Source: JAWPMT01 sp965227935
GTDB lineage: Bacteria > Bacteroidota > Bacteroidia > Cytophagales > Cyclobacteriaceae
Direction: 5' to 3'
DNA length: 64,000 bases
NCBI GenBank assembly: GCA_965227935.1
Contig: CBDDGS010000056.1
Coordinates: 40,783-104,782, forward strand
Both the position numbers and the translations under genes were made by a program. Shown here piece by piece: positions 61,202 through 64,000 of the stretch; the stretch's first letter is position 1; each line of letters begins with the position of its first letter. The notes beneath the pieces are model-generated. The model was not told the DNA's origin. It searched no databases and saw only the letters and a program-made list of their open reading frames with translations.

Positions 61202-61936
61202 ATGGGACAGAAAGTAAATCCAGTAGGTCTTAGGTTAGGGATTGTCAAGGGTTGGGACTCCAACTGGTTTGGCGGGAAGGATTTCTCAGACAAGATTGTT
61301 GAGGACCACAAGATCCGAGAGTACATCAAGGCGCGTATCCCTAAAGGTGGCATCTCAAAAGTTGTCATCGAGCGCACGCTCAAAAGGATCACACTGACAA
61401 TCCACACGGCTCGCCCAGGTGTAGTTATCGGTAAGGGCGGATCTGAAGTCGACAAGATCAAGGAAGAGCTGAAGAAGATCACAGGCAAAGACCTGCAGAT
61501 CAATATTTTCGAAATCAAGCGACCGGAGTTGGACGCAGTGCTTGTTGGCGAGTCCATCGCGCAGCAGCTGGCAGCTCGAATTTCTTATCGTCGTGCGATG
61601 AAGCAAGCCATTGCTTCAGCCATGCGAGTCGGCGCCCAAGGTATCAAAATCAAATGTTCTGGTCGATTGGGTGGTGCGGAAATGGCCCGCTCGGAGCAGT
61701 ACAAAGAAGGTCGGATTCCTCTCCACACACTCAGAGCTGATATCGATTATGCGATCTCGGAAGCTCAGACTGTGTACGGAAAGATCGGCATCAAAGTATG
61801 GATCTTCAAAGGTGAGATATTCGGTAAGCGAGATCTATCACCGAATGTAGGTATGAGCAACAACACCGGCGGAGCTGGTGGCGGCGGAGCTCGTCGTAGA
61901 AGACAAGACGGCGGCGGCCCGAAGAGAAAAAGGTAA
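61202..61936 (+). CDS. rpsC: 30S ribosomal protein S3, with Gly/Arg-rich tail
   Basis: 244 residues. GQKVNPVGLRLGIVKGWDSN at the start, the KH domain (GVVIGKGGSEVDKIKEEL) and the C-terminal domain (GCSGRLGGAEMARSE-type segment) are clear. The last ~25 residues are rich in Gly and Arg (GGAGGGGARRRRQDGGGPKR), beyond the usual end. Confidence 0.97.
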   Translation: MGQKVNPVGLRLGIVKGWDSNWFGGKDFSDKIVEDHKIREYIKARIPKGGISKVVIERTLKRITLTIHTARPGVVIGKGGSEVDKIKEELKKITGKDLQINIFEIKRPELDAVLVGESIAQQLAARISYRRAMKQAIASAMRVGAQGIKIKCSGRLGGAEMARSEQYKEGRIPLHTLRADIDYAISEAQTVYGKIGIKVWIFKGEIFGKRDLSPNVGMSNNTGGAGGGGARRRRQDGGGPKRKR

Positions 61937-61961
61937 TTAAGGTTAAAAAGACACTTTAGAG

Positions 61962-62381
61962 ATGTTACAACCGAAAAGAACGAAATTTCGCAAGAAGCAA
62001 AAAGGCCGCGTTAAAGGCATTGCTCAGCGAGGACATATGATTGCCTTCGGCACCTTCGGAATCAAAGCGCTGGAACCAGGTTGGATCACAAGTCGCCAGA
62101 TCGAAGCGGCTCGTATCGCTGTTACGCGCTCCATGAAAAGGGAAGGACAAGTTTGGATCCGCATTTTTCCGGACAAGCCTGTGACCAAGAAGCCTGCTGA
62201 AGTACGAATGGGAAAAGGTAAGGGAGCACCTGAGTATTGGGTAGCGACCGTACGACCTGGAACCATCTTGTTTGAGTGTTCAGGTGTAAGTGAAGAACGG
62301 GCTCAGGAGGCGCTACGTTTGGCAGCGCAGAAATTGCCGATCAGAACTAAGTTTATCGTCAGGAGGGATTATCAAGGATGA
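61962..62381 (+). CDS. rplP: 50S ribosomal protein L16
   Basis: 139 residues. MLQPKRTKFRKKQKGRVKGI and the KPAEVRMGKGKGAPEYWVA segment identify it. Its end overlaps rpmC by four bases. Confidence 0.98.
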   Translation: MLQPKRTKFRKKQKGRVKGIAQRGHMIAFGTFGIKALEPGWITSRQIEAARIAVTRSMKREGQVWIRIFPDKPVTKKPAEVRMGKGKGAPEYWVATVRPGTILFECSGVSEERAQEALRLAAQKLPIRTKFIVRRDYQG

Positions 62382-62569
62382 AAAATTCTGAAATCAGAGG
62401 ACTGACCCTGGATGAGCTCCAGAGCAAGCTCGCCGTCGAGAAGGAAAACTACGGAAAGTTGAAATTCGCGCATGCGATCACTCCCATCGAGAATCCAATG
62501 AAGATTCGGGAGTCTCGCAGATTCATTGCACGTCTGGAAACTGAGCTTACGAAAAAGAAAAATCAATAA
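62378..62569 (+). CDS. rpmC: 50S ribosomal protein L29
   Basis: 63 residues forming two helices (LTLDELQSKLAVEKENYGKL and RESRRFIARLETELTKKKNQ). Located between rplP and rpsQ as usual. Confidence 0.96.
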   Translation: MKNSEIRGLTLDELQSKLAVEKENYGKLKFAHAITPIENPMKIRESRRFIARLETELTKKKNQ

Positions 62570-62580
62570 CCCGACTATTG

Positions 62581-62835
62581 ATGGAAAGAAATCTAAGAAA
62601 AGAGCGTATCGGTCAGGTGGTCAGCAACAAAATGCAAAAGACCATTACTGTAACAGTAAGTCGAAGAGAGAAGCACCCCATCTATGGCAAGTTTATCTCG
62701 AAGTCTTCTAAGCTCACCGCGCACGATGAGAAGAATGAGTGCAACATCGGCGATACTGTACGATTGATGGAAACCCGGCCCCTCAGCAAGAACAAGCGGT
62801 GGAGACTGGTCGAAATTATTGAAAGGGCGAAGTAA
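62581..62835 (+). CDS. rpsQ: 30S ribosomal protein S17
   Basis: 84 residues. RKERIGQVVSNKMQKTITVT and ETRPLSKNKRWRLVEIIERA are typical. ATG 62581 is preferred to the TTG one codon earlier. Confidence 0.97.
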   Translation: MERNLRKERIGQVVSNKMQKTITVTVSRREKHPIYGKFISKSSKLTAHDEKNECNIGDTVRLMETRPLSKNKRWRLVEIIERAK

Positions 62836-63203
62836 TGATACAGCAGGAATCAAGATTGAGTGTAGCGGATAATAGTGGAGCCAAGGAAGTGCTCTGCATC
62901 CGTGTTCTTGGTGGTACAAAGAAGCGTTACGCTTCTATTGGTGATACCATCGTTGTATCCGTCAAATCAGCCACCTCGTCCAGTGCAGTGAAGAAAGGCA
63001 CCGTATCAAAAGCTGTGGTTGTTCGAACGAAGAAGGAGATCCGACGAAAGGATGGATCATACATCAGATTCGATGACAATGCGGCAGTACTGCTTAGTGC
63101 CAACAACGAACCACGCGGTACCCGAATCTTCGGACCGGTCGCTCGTGAGTTGAGGGAGAAGCAGTTCATGAAAATCGTTTCACTAGCCCCTGAAGTTCTC
63201 TAG
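62835..63203 (+). CDS. rplN: 50S ribosomal protein L14
   Basis: 122 residues. MIQQESRLSVADNSGAKEVL and NNEPRGTRIFGPVARELRE identify it. It is the target of the silencing factor RsfS encoded at 30105-30485. Confidence 0.98.
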   Translation: MIQQESRLSVADNSGAKEVLCIRVLGGTKKRYASIGDTIVVSVKSATSSSAVKKGTVSKAVVVRTKKEIRRKDGSYIRFDDNAAVLLSANNEPRGTRIFGPVARELREKQFMKIVSLAPEVL

Positions 63204-63205
63204 AG

Positions 63206-63529
63206 ATGGCAACACCTAAGATACATATAAAGAAAGGCGACACTGTAAAGGTGATCGCTGGCAATGACAAGGGTAAGACCGGGAAGGTACTGGAAGTGCA
63301 CCGTCAGAAGTATCGCGCGGTTGTCCAGGGAGTAGGAATGGTTACCAAGCATGTGAAGCCTTCTGCTACGAACCCGCAGGGAGGAATTGAAAATACGGAA
63401 GCTGCTGTCCACATCAGCAACCTGATGGTGGTAGACCCTTCTTCAGGTGATGCCACACGCATCGGCCGAAAGGCCAATGATGATGGCAAGCTGCAGCGTT
63501 ATTCGAAGAAATCAGGAGAATTTATATAA
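63206..63529 (+). CDS. rplX: 50S ribosomal protein L24
   Basis: 107 residues with the KOW motif IKKGDTVKVIAGNDKGKTGK and the KHVKPSATNPQGGI segment. It lies 2 bp after rplN. Confidence 0.97.
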   Translation: MATPKIHIKKGDTVKVIAGNDKGKTGKVLEVHRQKYRAVVQGVGMVTKHVKPSATNPQGGIENTEAAVHISNLMVVDPSSGDATRIGRKANDDGKLQRYSKKSGEFI

Positions 63530-63532
63530 GCC

Positions 63533-64000
63533 ATGGCAAATCCTAGATTGAAAGACAAGTACCTGCAAGAGATAGTACCCGCTTTGAAAGAGAAGTTTCA
63601 ATACAAGTCGGTCATGCAGGTGCCGAAGATCAGCAAGATAGCGATCAACAAAGGTATTGGAGCTGCAGTGGCGGATAAGAAGTTGATCGATGTGGGAGTT
63701 GATGAATTGACGCTCATTACTGGTCAGAAGGCGGTACAGACCAAAGCAAAGAAGTCTGTGTCCAACTTCAAACTTCGTGAAGGAATGCCTATCGGAGCAA
63801 GAGTGACGTTGAGAGGAGATAGGATGTACGAATTCCTGGATCGACTGATGACAGTGGCACTACCTCGGGTACGTGACTTCCGCGGCATCAAGGAGAAAGG
63901 TTTCGATGGTCGTGGCAACTACACCTTGGGTGTGGAAGAGCAGATCATCTTCCCAGAGATCAGTATCGACAAGGTCAACAAGATCTCCGGAATGGATATC
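63533..64000 (+). CDS. rplE: 50S ribosomal protein L5, 3' end cut by the window edge
   Basis: ATG 63533 opens a frame of 156 codons that runs off the window. ANPRLKDKYLQEIVPALKEK at the start, GQKAVQTKAKKSVSNFKLRE, and FDGRGNYTLGVEEQIIFPEI near the end are L5 segments; about 25-30 residues are missing. It binds 5S rRNA. Confidence 0.96.
   Translation, partial: MANPRLKDKYLQEIVPALKEKFQYKSVMQVPKISKIAINKGIGAAVADKKLIDVGVDELTLITGQKAVQTKAKKSVSNFKLREGMPIGARVTLRGDRMYEFLDRLMTVALPRVRDFRGIKEKGFDGRGNYTLGVEEQIIFPEISIDKVNKISGMDI

Noticed and set aside
1..64000. CRISPR arrays, insertion sequences, prophage or integrase genes
   Set aside because: No regular short repeats with spacers and no transposase, integrase or phage-structural protein are visible on either strand.

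Overview
The window looks like one chromosomal stretch from a Bacteroidota bacterium, most like the Cytophagales; I infer the group from content and cannot name a species. The signs are promoters of the TAnnTTTG (-7) / TTTG (-33) type before several genes, an ECF sigma / FecR / STN-domain TonB receptor cassette, a FISUMP-domain protein, a DUF3467 gene directly behind rpoC, a Wzi-type capsule protein, and the gene order tRNA-Tyr/Gly/Thr - tuf - tRNA-Trp - secE - nusG - rplKAJL - rpoBC - rpsLG - fusA - rpsJ - rplCDWB... No insertion sequence, prophage or CRISPR array is visible. Layout: 1-6.6 kb holds glpK (5' end outside), glpD, an amylosucrase-type GH13 enzyme and an oligo-1,6-glucosidase-type GH13 enzyme, a plausible operon that joins glycerol and alpha-glucoside use. 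6.6-7.9 kb holds two copies of a twin-hairpin repeat, a small membrane protein on the minus strand and a structured non-coding stretch. 7.9-14.3 kb holds a lipoprotein with three PepSY-like repeats, a lipid-anchored di-haem peroxidase, an ECF sigma factor, its FecR anti-sigma partner and a large TonB-dependent receptor. 14.3-18.1 kb (minus) holds a gluconeogenic operon, pckA (broken by one missing base) - fbp - a kinase-like protein, with a perfect 16-bp LacI-family-type palindrome upstream. 18.4-22.3 kb (minus) holds a GT-B glycosyltransferase and an NtrY/NtrC-like two-component system. Divergent from it, 22.9-26.4 kb holds a HlyD adaptor, a MacB/LolD-type ATPase and a TolC-type channel, preceded by a good -24/-12 sigma-54 promoter; no permease gene is present. 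26.4-30.5 kb (minus) holds a secreted propeller-like protein, lpxH, ftsH and rsfS. 30.5-33.6 kb holds birA, ahcY and a GT-D-like protein. 33.6-36.3 kb (minus) holds a GT4 glycosyltransferase and a Wzi-type outer-membrane protein, probably for surface polysaccharide. 36.4-39.2 kb holds an ECF sigma / zinc anti-sigma pair, gmk, nadD and a FISUMP protein. 39.2-41.0 kb (minus) holds frr, pyrH and a biotin carrier protein. From 41.2 kb to the right edge lies the translation and transcription core: four tRNAs, tuf, secE, nusG, rplK/A/J/L, rpoB, rpoC, a DUF3467 gene, rpsL, rpsG, fusA, rpsJ, then (after a terminator and a new promoter) rplC, D, W, B, rpsS, rplV, rpsC, rplP, rpmC, rpsQ, rplN, rplX and a truncated rplE. 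The most informative non-routine items are the pckA frameshift, the kinase-like gene in the gluconeogenic operon, the LacI-type operator, the sigma-54 efflux operon without permease, the twin-hairpin repeats, and a possible small RNA in the efflux intergenic region.
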